The position numbers were made by a program, and so were the translations under genes. From contig WNNJ02002550.1 in assembly GCA_012934845.2 (NCBI GenBank), forward strand, positions 1 to 64,000: a DNA stretch of 64,000 nucleotides, read 5' to 3'. This DNA comes from Pomphorhynchus laevis (taxonomy: Eukaryota > Acanthocephala > Palaeacanthocephala > Echinorhynchida > Pomphorhynchidae). The notes below the pieces were generated by a model. The model was not told the DNA's origin, ran no database searches, and was given only the letters and a program-made list of their open reading frames with translations. This document shows positions 9,053 to 21,637 of the stretch, piece by piece; the stretch's first letter is position 1, and the number at the start of each line of letters is the position of its first letter.

Positions 9053-10190
9053 TCAGGTGTCGAGAAGGTGTGAACGGAGGAGGTGTTTGAATGTGATAAA
9101 AGAGAGAGCGCGGCGGACGTCGAGAGGGAGTTGATTCCAGGCGAGTGAGGCGGCGACTAGGATGGATCGGAGACCGTAGTTGTTGGAGTAATTAGGAACG
9201 TGGAGTAAGAGGGTATGACAGGAACGAAGCGATAGCGAGGTGGGGCGAGTATCGTCTAAGAAAGGAAGGTTGATGAACGATGGGGAGCCGACAGCGATCA
9301 GACGAAAAGTTACGAGAAGAAGGCGGAGTTTGATGCGGATGTGGATGGTGGGCCAGGAGAGTTGGGCAAAATATGTGGATGTGTGGTCGAAGCGACGGAG
9401 ACGAAAGAGCACTCGAACGGCGATGTTGATTATTCGTTGTAGTGGTAGGATGATGGATTTTGGAGAATTGGCGAAAAGGCTAAGGCAGTAATCGATTTTA
9501 GGGAAAAGAAGCGATGAAAGAAGAGACATACAAGAACGGAAGTCGATAAGGGGGCGGATACGGCGGATGTCACGGAGAATTAAGTTAGACGAGCGGACCT
9601 TGTCACGGACGAAGGGTTTAAGGGAAAGGTGATCATCGAAATGGAAGCCTAAGAAAGTGAGATTGTGGACTATAGGGATGATCGATAAGGCAAAAGATAC
9701 AATGGGAGGAGATATGTTTGGTTTACGGGGAAGGATCCACATTATTTTGGACTTTCGGGGTTTAGAACGAGATGGAGATTGGAGAGACGTTTGTGGATAG
9801 AAGAAAGACAGTTGGAGGCAGAAATGGCGATATCGTGTATGCGATGTGCGGGTGCATGAGCATAGATTAGAATGTCATCGGCGTATTGCATGACGTTAAA
9901 GGAGTAAGGTTTGATAAATGGAGAGAGATCGACAAGCAAAAGAGAGAAAAGCAGGGGACCTAGGACTGAACCTTGTGGGACCCCGCAAAAAATAGGGATG
10001 GGAGGGGAGGATGATGAATTAGAACAGACGCGAAAGGAACGGTCGGATAGATATGAGGCAAATCATGCCACGGAGGAAGAAGAAAAGCCGTAATCATAAG
10101 AAGGCGAGAAAGGAGGACGGAGTGGTCGACAATGTCGAAGGCGGAGGAGAGGTTGAGGGAGATGAGAACACTATATAGAGCCTTGTCTCA
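9053..10190 (-). pseudogene. CR1/L2-type LINE, truncated copy A (RT core to C-terminus)
   Basis: Reading on the minus strand, the copy begins within RT motif A (SLNLSSAFDIVDHS near 10160-10120). It continues through the QGS.LGP..FS motif and QYADDILIYAH near 9885, and then a 229-codon frame (9742-9053) holding the post-RT region. That frame ends in AWNQLPLDVRRA...FKHLLRSHL, a typical C-terminal signature of CR1/L2/Rex-like LINEs. The frame is broken around 9740 and 9940-10090, and the endonuclease half is missing. A second copy (B) abuts it at about 10190, starting at the segment that corresponds to 9650 of this copy. Confidence 0.85.
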
Positions 10191-10194
10191 CTAA

Positions 10195-12660
10195 GAAAGT
10201 GAGATTATGGACTACGGGGTGATTGATGAGACAAATGATAAAGGGGGAGATAAGTTAGGTGGACGTGGGAGGATCCACATTATTTTGGACTTGTCGGGAT
10301 TTAGAACGAGATGAAGAAGGGAGAGACATTTGTAGATAGAAGAAAGACAGTTATAATCAGAAATGCCGGTATCTTGTTTGTGATGAAAGGAGGCATGATC
10401 ATAGATGAGTATGTCATCGGCGTATTGCATGACTTTAAAAGAGTAAGGTTTGATAACCGGAGATAAATCGCCAAGCAGAAGAGAGAAATGTAGGGGACCT
10501 AGGTCTGAACCTTGTTGGACTCCGCAGGAAATAGGGATGGGAGGGAAGGTAATGAATTAGAAAATACGCGAAATGAACGGTCGGATAGATATGAGGCAAA
10601 CCATGCAAAGGAGGAGAATAAAATCCGTATTCATAACGGAGATAAAGGAGGAGTGAGTGGTCGAGAATGTCTAAGGCGGAGGAGAGGTCGAAGGAGATTA
10701 TAACACGATAGAGAGTCTTGTCACGAGACATGAGTAGGCCGTTGTAAACTTGCATGCAGGCGATTTCGGTGGAGTGATTAGAGCGGAAAGCGGATAGGAA
10801 ATGATGATACAGATTGGATGAAGAGAGATAAACATTGATCTGTATTAAGATGAGGCGTTCTAAGAGCTTAAAAAGAAAAGGAAGAGTAAAATGGGGCGAT
10901 AGCTAGATGGAAGGGAGGGGTCGAGCGATTGTTTCTTAAGAAGTGGACGAACGACGGCGGATTTTCACTGTGAAGGGAATATACAACTGCGGATGGACGA
11001 GTTAAACAAGGTGATGAGTAAAAGGGATATCGATGAGCCAATGAATTTACGTCTGGGGTAGGAACGTTTTCGGCAGGCGAGGTTTTGTTGTGCAAGGACA
11101 TAAAGACAGATGATACATTAGCAGGTGAGACAGTGAGAAGATTAAAGAGTTTCGGAAGGATGATGCTAGGCGGAGAGATTGGGATTGGATGGATACGAGA
11201 GTGTGAGAGAGCAACGCGGATATTTTGGTGTGGAGAAATGACGAATAATAATGGGGATTAATTTTGCAAGATGATGAGAAACGAGCAAGGATTGAGTTAA
11301 AAATTTGCCATTGAAACTTAAAGTTGAATGTAGTTATTATTTTATGGTCCTAGAAGGAGTTGCATTGGTTCCTAGTAGGTTGAGATTGGACCGGCGAAGA
11401 GTGAGATATGAATCACGGAAAGACGGTGTGAGCGAGCGGGTATCACGTCTGAGAGAGCGGTGATAGACTCTGAAAGCATCACGGACTCAATGCTTTGAGA
11501 GTAGGCATTTGATGTCAAACCATGAGGAACGGTGCAAGTGACGGTGAGGGTGAGGCTTGAAGGTCAGAGAAGATTGTGAGTGGATGTGAGCTCAGAGTCG
11601 AAAAGAAAGGCGAGATCATGAGGAGAGGATGAAGTCATTGTCGAAGAGGATATAGACGATTTGAGTAAGACAGAGCGGACAAAAAGGATATCATGATTTC
11701 TCCAAGGGCGGCGTAGGATACTAGGTGTCTGAGTCGAGGTGTGGTTGGAATTGAGATCAAGGGTGACGAACACGTGATTGGATAGACCCGGATCGGATAT
11801 GAACTGTGAGGTATAGGTAGGAAATTGATCGGGGACAGCGATAATGTCGAGTGCCTTTCCAAGGATATGTGTGGGGCAGTGGATATGAGTTTGTAGTCGT
11901 AGTTGGATAGAATGTTGATGAACCGGATGGAATCGCTGGAAGAGGGGCGATCGAGGCGGTTGTTGAAGTCGCCAAGAACGAGTGCAGGAATGAATGACAA
12001 AAAACAGTGAGGCAGGAGGACAGCTTGTTCATTAAAACATAAGTAGGTAGGAGCTGATGGACCAGGACGGTATACAATGGCGAGATCCAGAGTGATCGGT
12101 CTAGAAGAACGACAAGTGAGCAATTCAAAAGAGCAAGGACTGGAAGGGGGAGTGATTTCGCGAAGATACGCGGGGTGACGGGCGATTGCGACAATGCTAT
12201 CATGATTAGAGAATTTAGAAAAGGATGAGCTAAGGGAGCATGCGGATTCGACTAGTCAGCAACCGATATAAAGAGGGATCAGACGGCGAATGTGGATGTC
12301 AACGGAATCGGAGAGCCAGGATTCGTGAGGAAGATATCGATTGATCGAGAAAATGCGAGTGGCTGAAGATGACATGAGTTTAAATATTCGCGAGAGGACA
12401 GAAGACACGTGAGAACGATTCTTAAAAACACTTTTCAGGATAGAGGCTGAGAAGGATTAGATTGCGACGATTTGTTTTGGTCGATGAATCCGACAGGAGA
12501 GATGTCGTTGAAAAAGGATGGTTTATCCGAAGAAATAAGAGACGAGAGGATGGATCTGGAGGCGGAACCATCGTGGTCGAAACGTGCTTGTGGATATGTG
12601 GCGGTGGAAATAGTAATATTAGTGACGACGACGCGTCACTAATATTGACGATGACGCGTC
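10195..12660 (-). pseudogene. CR1/L2-type LINE, copy B (endonuclease plus RT, frameshifted)
   Basis: The same family as copy A but with the 5' half kept and the C-terminus lost. An APE-type endonuclease is seen at 12123-11560 (LAIVYRPGPSAP, ALVLGDFNNRLDRP, then DHVFVTLDLNSN after a frame change). RT fingers are at 11000-10750 (NNRSTPP, KLLERLILIQINVYL, FRSNHSTEIACMQVYN). Motif A is at 10690-10650 (ISFDLSSALDILDHS) and motif C near 10430-10400 (QYADDILIYDHA). Several frameshifts divide it into frames of 70-160 codons. The sequence upstream of 12210 is probably an ORF1 or 5' leader and is recognised only by continuity. Confidence 0.8.
12615..12646. repeat. 13-bp inverted repeat near the 5' end of LINE copy B
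   Basis: AATATTAGTGACG (12615-12627) and CGTCACTAATATT (12634-12646) are perfect complements around ACGACG. The half-motif GACGATGACGCGTC follows. It lies at the presumed junction between LINE B and nuclease-type fragment 7. Confidence 0.85.
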
Positions 12661-12739
12661 TCGTGAAGGAAAGCGTTTCCGTGGAGGACGAGTAACATGA
12701 GTGGGTGAGATCGCGAAATTAGAGCTGGGAGTTGTTCGG

Positions 12740-13995
12740 ACACGAGATTTTCCGGTACAACCTGTAATCCAGGCTTAACGACTACATTTGAGCATAGTTT
12801 TTCAAGCTTATACGCAATGAAAACTCTTACTACATTGTGGCGTATTATTGTCATACATCCTACTCTACATAAGAATGTCTCACCGAATATACTTCTCCAC
12901 ATACACATGAACAAAACTTAGACGCATCTCTGGATCGCATATTGGAACTCACAGACAAAGCGTCATAAAATTCCTGCTTCGATAACAAGTCGTTTCTTTT
13001 TGGACGATCTAGCAGATAATCTAGAAAAATAAACCACACGTGACGCACACCCCAAAAGAAAATTCTTTCTGAATGAAATTCAGATATTTGATTGACTCTC
13101 TCTTCTATAGCTTTTTATTTTTCAGTGTACATGTCGTGCAATTAACTTATGTGACTTTGGAAGAATTTCACCATATATACCGTCAAGTAGAGGCTGGCAC
13201 ATTGCTCGAGCTCTGGATGAACATAAGGATCATTTATTATCAGACCGTCATACTTACGGGGAAGTGCTAATACATCATAAAGATGATAACTCACAAGTTT
13301 GACACAAATCACATATAGTAAAAGAGTATTAATCAGTATTAAATAAATATCACGAAACACGACTGATGATAAGGGACATGTTCGTTGCAAATAATTTTAT
13401 TTGAATTGAATCGATTGTGTTAATGTCATATATGGAACATAATGATGAACGTTCGAAAGATCACTTAATCAATTAATAATCTAGCACCACTTCGTGACTC
13501 TTTCTGACACGCTTATTTGTAAACCTTTTTGTTCCGACAGGAGAACCAAGAATCGCAAGTCCATTATCAAACACATTTAGATCCTGATATTTGAACCTAT
13601 CTTGAATGAACCAAAATGTTGCACTTTCTTTCGTTAATTATATAACCGAACTTTGCCCATATTCACGAATCGAATAACATATACACTCGAGATCAATGAG
13701 ATTACCGAAACAATTTCCATCATCAGCAAACCATCTAAGCTTGACGTTAGGTACTTCAGTTTGCAGCATATTCACGATGGGCAGTGAGTACGCAGCAAAA
13801 GCTATCATTGCATGGGGATCACCTTGGATAAAACCCTCTTAGCTAAAAATCTTATATTTTTCAACACATAATGTAATTGAGCTACAATACAGATTATTCA
13901 AAACAGGAAAATGCAGTACATACATTCTTGACATTGATGAGTGCAAGCACCCTGTTTAATGTATTAAAGGCATTTTTTGACCCCACTTGTTAGGT
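12740..13995 (-). pseudogene. Degraded nuclease-type retrotransposon, RT and finger remnants (copy 7)
   Basis: Pieces of the copy 1/2 family appear in order on the minus strand, interrupted by stops and shifts. NAFNTLNRVLALINVKNVC (motif A region) lies near 13975-13915. GFIQGDPHAMIAFA lies near 13840-13800 and RWFADDGNCFG near 13740-13700; note FADD in place of YADD. A finger-like FCSCVCGEVYSVRHSYVE follows near 12920-12870, and IIRHNVVRV with the downstream VCSNV..P.L region near 12850-12750. The part between the RT and the finger is largely deleted. Its 3' side runs directly into LINE B at about 12700-12740. Confidence 0.75.
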
Positions 13996-13999
13996 AGGG

Positions 14000-16430
14000 T
14001 CAAAATTTGTCTATATATTGTATCGTTCCCCTTCAGCCTTCTTAGATTTGAACTTACTGAGGCCATATCTATGTCGTCTATGCTCCACTACTCGATGTTT
14101 ACTAGTCGGTGACTTTAACTTCCCCAACATTGATTGAGAAGGTCATAGTTTGTTGTCATGCCTTCGACTTGAAAAAGAACTCGTTTGTTTCCTTATCTTC
14201 GACTTGATGTTGATCCAACATGTTTGTCATCCTACGTACATCGGATCTCGGTATATTCTCGACTTAGTTTTTACAAAAGTTATTGGTGATATTTCCGACA
14301 TTTTCTATCATCCACCAGTAGGCAACAGTGATTACTGTTTACTGTCATAGTATGTACGTTGCCACGACGATCTGCCTTCACCTTTTACTCAGATCACGAA
14401 AATAAATTTGGCTAAAGTTGACATTAAGCAACTTCAAATAGCATTTTTTACAGAAATCAACATGTATAATTCTTCTGTTCCATAAAGTTATGAACACTTT
14501 TCGGCCCACTTATTGGGTACGTCCAACGGTTTCGCTCCATTGAAGCGCCCTAAATTGGGTATCTCGCGCACTCTTTAGTTATAGATTCGAAAATTCGAAA
14601 TACATTATGGTATAGGTCTAGAACAGATCCGTCTATTCGTATTGAGTACACTTATTCTCGGAATCTTTGTAAGAGGCTGAAATTTTAAAAAAGACAATCA
14701 TTTGAGAACAGCATTGCAATGTGTATTTTCATAATCCGAAGAGATTCTGGTCCTACGTTCGTAGTTCACGAAACGTTCAAACTTGAATTAACTCCATTCA
14801 CGAAACGTTCAAACGGGAATTAACTCCATTCACTCGTCAGATAAAGTTCTGACAGGGGAACCCCAGATTGCTAATCATCTAGAAAAGATCTTCGCAGTTC
14901 AATGTAACTTTACTGTAGACTTTAATCAGTTCGTATAGCAGAAGGTTCTTGTTCCTATCCTCGACTGCACGATAGAGATTGAAGTAGATGTTATTTACAG
15001 TGAATTATTGGCGCTGAGGCAAATTGGCTCACCGGGTCATTGCTCTTTTTCTGGTTTTCGTGCTTTAGCTTGTTCTCTCTGTCAGCATCTAACTTCTGTT
15101 TTTCGGCACAGCCTCAAACATTGCTAGATTCCTGATATTTGGAAACGTGCCATTGTAGTCCCGATACCCAAAAAGCATCCACCTGTTAGTTCGTCGTACT
15201 TTTGCCCTATTAGACTTACTTGCGTGTTTTCCCAAATTCTTGAAGAACTAGTCTCGAAGCGTATTTGACTTCATCTTAAGAAAAACAGTATTCTCTCGAA
15301 CTCACAACACGGATTTATGCCGGGCCGTTCTTGTTTAACCAATTTAATAACAGCTCGTGAAATATAGACGGACAACTTAAGTTCTGGATATGTTATCGAC
15401 GCTGTCTGTTTGGACTTTTTTAAGGCATTTGACCGGTCCTTCATGACGGTATCATATCATTGCTTGCTCACTATGGTTTCCATTTTCAGACCCTTATTTC
15501 CGGTGTACCTCAAGGATCTGTTATTATCCCTCTTCTTTTTGTCGTATTTCTTAATGACCTGCTCCTGCGTTTAAGAACCTTGTTTTAGCATATGCTGATG
15601 ATTTAAAAATCTGGACTGTTGTTCGTACTCCTACCGATTGTCAGTCACTTCAGGACGACCTGGACTGCATGACTAAATGGTGTGAAGCTACTGGACTCAT
15701 GCTAAACAGTGAAAAATGTGTTTTGATGAGAATGGTGAAGAGTACTTTGTCGTTCCAGTATCGCATTAGTAGTGCGTGATTAAATGAAGTTTAACAACAT
15801 AAAGACTTCGGTGTAATAATTCATCGCTATCTTAAGACACGATTGAATAGTGAGCACGTAAGGATAAAAGCAACTAGGGCATTGTGTACTACATAAAAAA
15901 TACATTTCTCAGACTGTCACCTTCCAATGCTTGGTATCTTATTTTCTTCACTAGTCCGCCCTCATCCGGAGTACTGCATCCCTGCATGCTTTCCTATCAC
16001 TAAGTGAGAATTGCTCAACTATGAGTCGGTATTGAAGATATGTTCAAGGATATGCTTTAGGGCTGGAACGTCGTACCGCATGCGGCTGCGTGCGCTAGGG
16101 ATAAGCTCGATTCGTGACAGATTTGTCTTACTAGACTTGTTCTGCCTTTGGGCGATTGTAAACAAACTTGATGGCTTATCCGCTAAAATCCCTGGATTGA
16201 GAAGTAGGACATTACGCGGTCACTCGAAAAGCTGTATAAGAAGCACCATTCTCAATTACCTGCCAACTTTCGATTGTCACATCGCGCGATCAACTTGTGG
16301 AATGTGTTGCCTTAGGAAGTCGTCGCTACTTCTTTGATGAAGCACTTCAAGCGACTGTGTCCAGCATGGATGGAGAATCGACACTCGCACTTCAACGGAT
16401 ATCTTGAATCCTGCTGATCTTGATGATGAC
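14000..16430 (+). pseudogene. Decayed CR1-like LINE on the plus strand
   Basis: Endonuclease remnants appear first (LVGDFNFPNID at about 14105, TYIGSRYILDLVFTK and VGNSDYCLLS up to 14350). RT remnants follow: IVVPIPKKHPP near 15160, HGFMPGRSCLTNLI near 15306, LDFFKAFDR near 15412, GVPQGSVIIPLLF near 15500 and AYADDLKIW near 15590. The C-terminal region RLRALGISSIRDRFVLLDL at 16085-16140 comes from a 108-codon frame at 16011-16337. Many stops and shifts break it. It is unrelated in detail to copies A and B. Confidence 0.8.
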
Positions 16431-17111
16431 AATTTACTGATCAAGCAAAACAGATTTTCAACTAACGCCTTGTATTTAATAATAATTAAAGGACACGTAA
16501 TATTTCACCTTTCATACTATGCATTCAGTATTGTCGCAAGTTATTTCGTTATGTTCTTATTGAACTGTATGATCATGGCTTTTTAAAACAGTTGGTCGTT
16601 GTGACAACTTAGGAGAATGTTTCGTCAAAGCCTTTGTATATCTTTTCATAATTTATTGCTATTTGTAATTTTTTAATCTGTTTATGAACGGGTAGTAAGT
16701 AGCTTATATAATCAGAAACTTTCAATTGGCAATCATTTATATTTTTGACAAAATTTCACAGGATTCATTGATTAATGAAAAAAATTTATATTGACAAATA
16801 TTAAAATTTTGCGTCTGAACAAAAGCCTGACGGTGACAACGAAATATAATTTGTTTATAAAAAATATTCCTCGGTTCCAAAAAAAATATTTTTATCTTTT
16901 TAAACAAGATGAATTGTGTCTTAATGGATATATATAGGGTATTTTCTCATAGCATTTTTATAACCTAAATTTTAAATTTTAAAGCCTTTTGAAGCTACTT
17001 AGTTTTTATCTAAGAAGCTACCTTTAGCAAATTGCATTGCTATGTCGCTTTCAACATTAATGAAATTATATCTATTTAAAATAAAGAGTGATATTTCAAA
17101 AAGCGGAAACA
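16431..17111. other. Intergenic gap upstream of the NOL12-like gene
   Basis: AT-rich sequence without recognisable coding potential or repeats. It should contain the promoter of the downstream gene, but I see no motif I would defend. Confidence 0.5.
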
Positions 17112-18898
17112 ATGAATGCGTCTTCTAATCGTGAAACCTTTAAATCATTTATCCGCAAACGAGGTAAAAATAATAAAGGAGGTCGTGTACTTCAATTTAA
17201 TGAAGAAGAAAGAAAGTAAATCGTTATCTACAGTGAAGGTTCTTATTTCATTAATATCAACCGTTTAGATCATTTTTACTTGGATTTCGACAGCGAAAAC
17301 GAGATCGAAGATTAGCGGTTGTAGAAAAGCTTGAAGATGAGATAAAAAATGGTAAGAAGCATGTTAAAGTTATCGTGAGTAATATTGAAATGATTGAGGA
17401 ATTTTATAACTGCGAACGTTGAATAGAGACGACAGAGATATATGCCTGAACTTGATCGTCTCAATTCACTGGCAAGTCAATTTGATAGCCTAGTTGATGG
17501 ATGCGCTTCATCTCAACAGTTTACAGTTGGAGCAAGTGAAATCACAGTTCGGGAATTCGATCTAAATCAGCATATTAGTGAAACTACATATTACCAAGGA
17601 AACAATGATATTGATCGTCCGGTTTTAAGGTACAATTGTTTTTACTGTAGACTTTTATTTTATAACTGGCATGCTTTTGTCATTCATTGTTCACAAACTA
17701 ATCGAATTTTTTATAAATTTATCTTTTTAAAAACGTATTTTTATTACTAAATTTGTGGAATGAATATAATTGTCCGAGTCCAACTTCTCAATTAGTTGAG
17801 GAAGCCAATTGCAAACGCAATTGGCTTGTTAGTGTTCTTGTTTTGATCTGAAAAATAACTATTCCCAATCATTTTATTGCATTAGGATCTAACAATTAAA
17901 TAGCGAATTTACATTTTATTATGGACACAGAGTATCTTTAGAATTAATTGGTTCTTTGCAATTTGCATTTTATGTGTTTAAAATGACAATTTAAAAAAAG
18001 CGTATGTATGTTAATATTCGAGCCAAGTTTTATAATTCTAAATAGAAAAATCGGTAATTGAGTTTAATCGTGTTCAGTTAATTAAACGTGTTTTGTAAAA
18101 TATATTTCAAGTTATACAGATGGCATTTTATGCAATCTCTTTATTCATGTTTATGCAATAAACCTTATACGCAGTTTATATTTTTATCCGATAAAAAGAC
18201 AAAGTTAAGGTTTTATCCATCAATATCTTCGGTTCAGCGTTCAACAGAACACTGAACACTCGGATTGGCTAATAATTTCTCCTATTCACCTACCCTTACT
18301 TCTTTCAACTATAAATTAATATATAATATACTTGTATTCCATCTCTTAATCGTGTAAATTGTTCCATCTATCAATAATGATTATTTAATTATTAGAAGAT
18401 AAATAATTAATAATTTATATAAAATTCGAAATTATAATTTTAAATAAATTATTGACATAATTAAATAAATTATATGCATGTGGAAAACTTTATCCCAGAA
18501 ATATAGTTTATGTTAAAAGTATTACTCCACAACTAGTACTTCACATCATAGCAAATATGGCAGAAATCCTATAATAATATAGATGCATATGGATTGCTTA
18601 TCCATGTACTTCGCTCTGCTCTAATATGAACGAGAATAGCCGGAACGAGATGATTTAATTTCAATTTATAGTGATTTCAATATTTTTAAACAAAATTTAA
18701 TTTTCATCTTTAAGTAGCTATTCAACCAATTATTTTTATCATTTACATACTAGCTTAGATTTATTACAGAAAAAGCAAAAGCAGTTGGATCATCTTAAGC
18801 AAATTTTAAAAAACCCAAGCAAAAAGAGACGTCGTCGTCAAACAATGAAAAGATCAGGTGGACGAAAATCAAAGAAGCATGCGAAATCGAATAAATAA
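17112..18898 (+). CDS. NOL12: NOL12/Rrp17-like nucleolar RNA-binding protein (four exons)
   Basis: Exons 17112-17215, 17269-17374, 17427-17629 and 18754-18898 join in phase at GT/AG sites (donors GTAAAT, GTGAGT and GTACAA; acceptors TTTAG, AATAG and ACTAG). The product is 185 residues; human NOL12 has about 213. Exon 1 gives a basic start and FNEEERK. The exon 1-2 junction restores KSFLLGFRQRKRDRRLA, the family signature (E-F-L-T-G-F-x-x-R-K-x-x-R). A long charged helix follows, then MPELDRL. A segment FTVGASEITVREFDL matches the conserved C-terminal strand region. The last exon is very basic (KKRRRR, KKHAKSNK), as expected for nucleolar targeting. Known members act in 5'-end trimming of pre-ribosomal RNA in the nucleolus. 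Introns 1 and 2 are only about 52 bases. The exon 4 acceptor was chosen by phase; the more obvious TTACAG at 18778 would break the frame. Confidence 0.82.
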
Positions 18899-20029
18899 AA
18901 AATTATTAAATTCGGTGTAATGAATTTCATTTGTTATTTTTGAATTGACCGTTGGGCATAATAGACGATGACGAAGTAAATGCTCTTCAACAAATGCAAT
19001 ATAGAGTTCTATCACGTTTGCCTTGTATGTATTTATATTTTGTATTATTTCGAAAATGTAAAAATTTTAAAATTATTTGAATATATATTATATATTCTAT
19101 ATAATTTATAATGTTATATAATATATATTATATAAATATTACATTTTTAAACATGTTATTTAAATATAATCAAACAGTTTATAAACATTTTTTAATATAT
19201 TTTATTTAAAAATTGATTTTAAGTTGATTTTTTGATTTTTTCAAAAATTATTTTACATGTTAGTAATTTATTTATTTTAATTGCCGGTTTGTCCATCTTA
19301 ACGATATAATATTTATAATATAATATATAAGAAATAAAATATTAGTTTTTTTTCTAAAACAATTTGAAACAGCAAAATTGTGTAAAATTAGAAAAAAACA
19401 CTAATATTATTTTAAATATTATATTTAAATGTTAAATTTAAATATATTAATAATATTAATATATTAATATATTAATAATATATTAATATTAAATGTTATA
19501 TTTTTAAAATATAAACTTAATTTAATTTAACGCAATAATTAATAGCCTCGAGATCGAATGACAAAATAACGGTATTGGAAGCAAATGATGGGATTTTATT
19601 TACAAAAATTACTAATTTGAATGTACATATAACTAGTTTGATCAATAAAGTTGCGAGTTCTAAAGATAGATTCTACATTTCAAGTTTATACTTGAATTTT
19701 TACGGTAATGTGATTTAATTCATTTCAAATTACCACGGATAAAATTTTAATTAAAAATTACTGTCATCGAGGTTTCTCTTGCTAAATCCGTCAAAATGTA
19801 ATTAAGATATAGTTGCAAACCCGTTGGTTTATTTATTAAGACACCGATGTACTCAAAAAGTATTTCGTTGTCTTTATGAATAGTTAGTAATTTGATGTAT
19901 GCTATTAATTTATCTAGTTCAGGTTAAAGATGTCTCAATGCTAAATGATACTATGTATGAATGTTGCCACGTACTCATAGTAACACAGTTACTAGTGCGA
20001 TATATTGATATTGGCTGAATAGGATATCC
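18899..20029. other. AT-rich intergenic stretch with one candidate orphan exon
   Basis: Mostly runs of TATA/TTAA. At about 18968-19026 there is a codable stretch (DDDEVNALQQMQYRVLSRLP) preceded by AATAG and followed by GTATGT, which has the form of an internal exon of 58-60 bases. No partner exons were found. The rest shows nothing. Confidence 0.35.
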
Positions 20030-21560
20030 TATGTTCGTTTAATGACTGTGCGTTCAGTTTCGGGTAGGTTGTGCCTTATAGGTCTAATGTAAAATGTTAA
20101 ACATTCTAACATTTTGTTGTTTTGTAAAGCATTGTTAACATTTTTGTTGTCTTGTAAATCATTTTAAACATTTTGTTGTCTTGAAAACATTTGTTATCTT
20201 GTAATTTTTTGTGCTGTAAACATTTTGTTATTTTGTAAACATTTTGTTATTTTGTAAACATTTTGTTATTTTGTAAACATTTTGTAAAGCATTGTAAGCA
20301 TGTTGTTGTCTTGTAAACATTTTTTGGTTTGTAAACATTTTGTAAAGCATTATGAACATGTTGTTGTCTTGTAAATTTTTTTGTCTCGATATTGTTTGAA
20401 TGAATGCAATGTTCGTTTAATGAACAAATGCTCTTTTAATGAATTAATGCTAGTTTGATTTGAATCCAATGTTCGTTAAATGACTTTGTAGTCAGTTACG
20501 GATTTGATTGTGTCTTATAGGTCCAATAAAAATGTTAAAATTTTTAAACGTTTTTTTTTGTTTAGTAATGCATTATAAACATTATGTTGTCTTGTAAACA
20601 TTTTTTGTCTTATAAACATTTTGCAAAACATTGTAAACAGATTGTTGCCTTGTAAGCATTTTGTTATCTTGTAAAGCATTGTAAAATTTTGTTGTCTTGT
20701 AAACATTTTGTTATTTTGTAAACATTTTGTTATTTGGTAAGCATTTTGTTATTTTGTAAACATTTTTTGTAAAGCATTGTAAGCGTGTTGTTGTCTTGTA
20801 ACCATTTTTTTGTTTTGTAAACATTTTGTAAAGCATTATGAACATGTTGTTGTCTTGTAATTTTTTGTCTTAATATTGTTTGAATAACTCCAATGTTCGC
20901 TTAATGAACAAATGCTCTTTTAATGAATTAATGCTAGTTTGATTTGAATCCGATGTTCGTTTAATGATTTTGCATTCAGTTACGGGTTTTGTTGTGATTT
21001 ATAAGTCCAATAAAAATGTGAAAATTTTTTAAACGTTTTTTTTGTTTATGCAAGCATTGTAAACATTATGTTGTCTTGTAAAGCATTGTAAACATTTTAT
21101 TTTCTTGTAAAGCATTGTAAACATTTTGTTGTTTTGTAAAAAAATTTATCTTGTAAACATTTTATTATTTTGTAAACATTTTGTTATTTTGTAAACATTT
21201 TGTTATTTGGTAAGCATTTTGTTATTTGGTAAGCATTTTGTTATTTTGTAAACATTTTTTGTAAAGCATTGTAAGCATGTTGTTGTCTTGTAAATATTTT
21301 TTTGTTTTGTAAACATTTTGTAAAGCATTATGAACATGTTGTTGTCTTGTAATTTTTTTGTCTTGATATTGTTTGAATGAATCCAATATTCGTTCAATGA
21401 ATCAATGTTCGTTTGATTTGAATCCAATGTTCGTTTAATGACTTTGCATTTTGGGTTTTGTTGTGTCTTATAAGTCCAATATAAAATGATTATTAAACAT
21501 TTTTTGTAAAGTATTGTGAACATTTTGTTGTTTTGTAAAGCATTTTAATCATCTTGTTGT
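20030..21560. repeat. Higher-order tandem repeat (about 440-480 bp units) upstream of the polycystin gene
   Basis: A landmark containing GTTCGTTTAATGA followed by TTATAGGTCCAATAAAA starts near 20030, 20468, 20950 and 21427, giving units of about 438, 482 and 477 bp. Each unit is filled with variants of an 18-base monomer like TTTGTAAACATTTTGTTA and with AAAGCATTGTAAGCATG. The open frames on the minus strand here (63 and 106 codons) only translate the monomer and are not genes. Confidence 0.9.
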
Positions 21561-21637
21561 CTTGACAACCATGATAATATAACTTTACATTCTAAACATT
21601 ATTGCAGGTAATTGTGTTATTAAAAACATTTTTACTG

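Noticed and set aside
20515-21523. Minus-strand frames of 63 and 106 codons rich in MFTKQ-like text
   Set aside because: They are direct translations of the TTTGTAAACATTTTG repeat.
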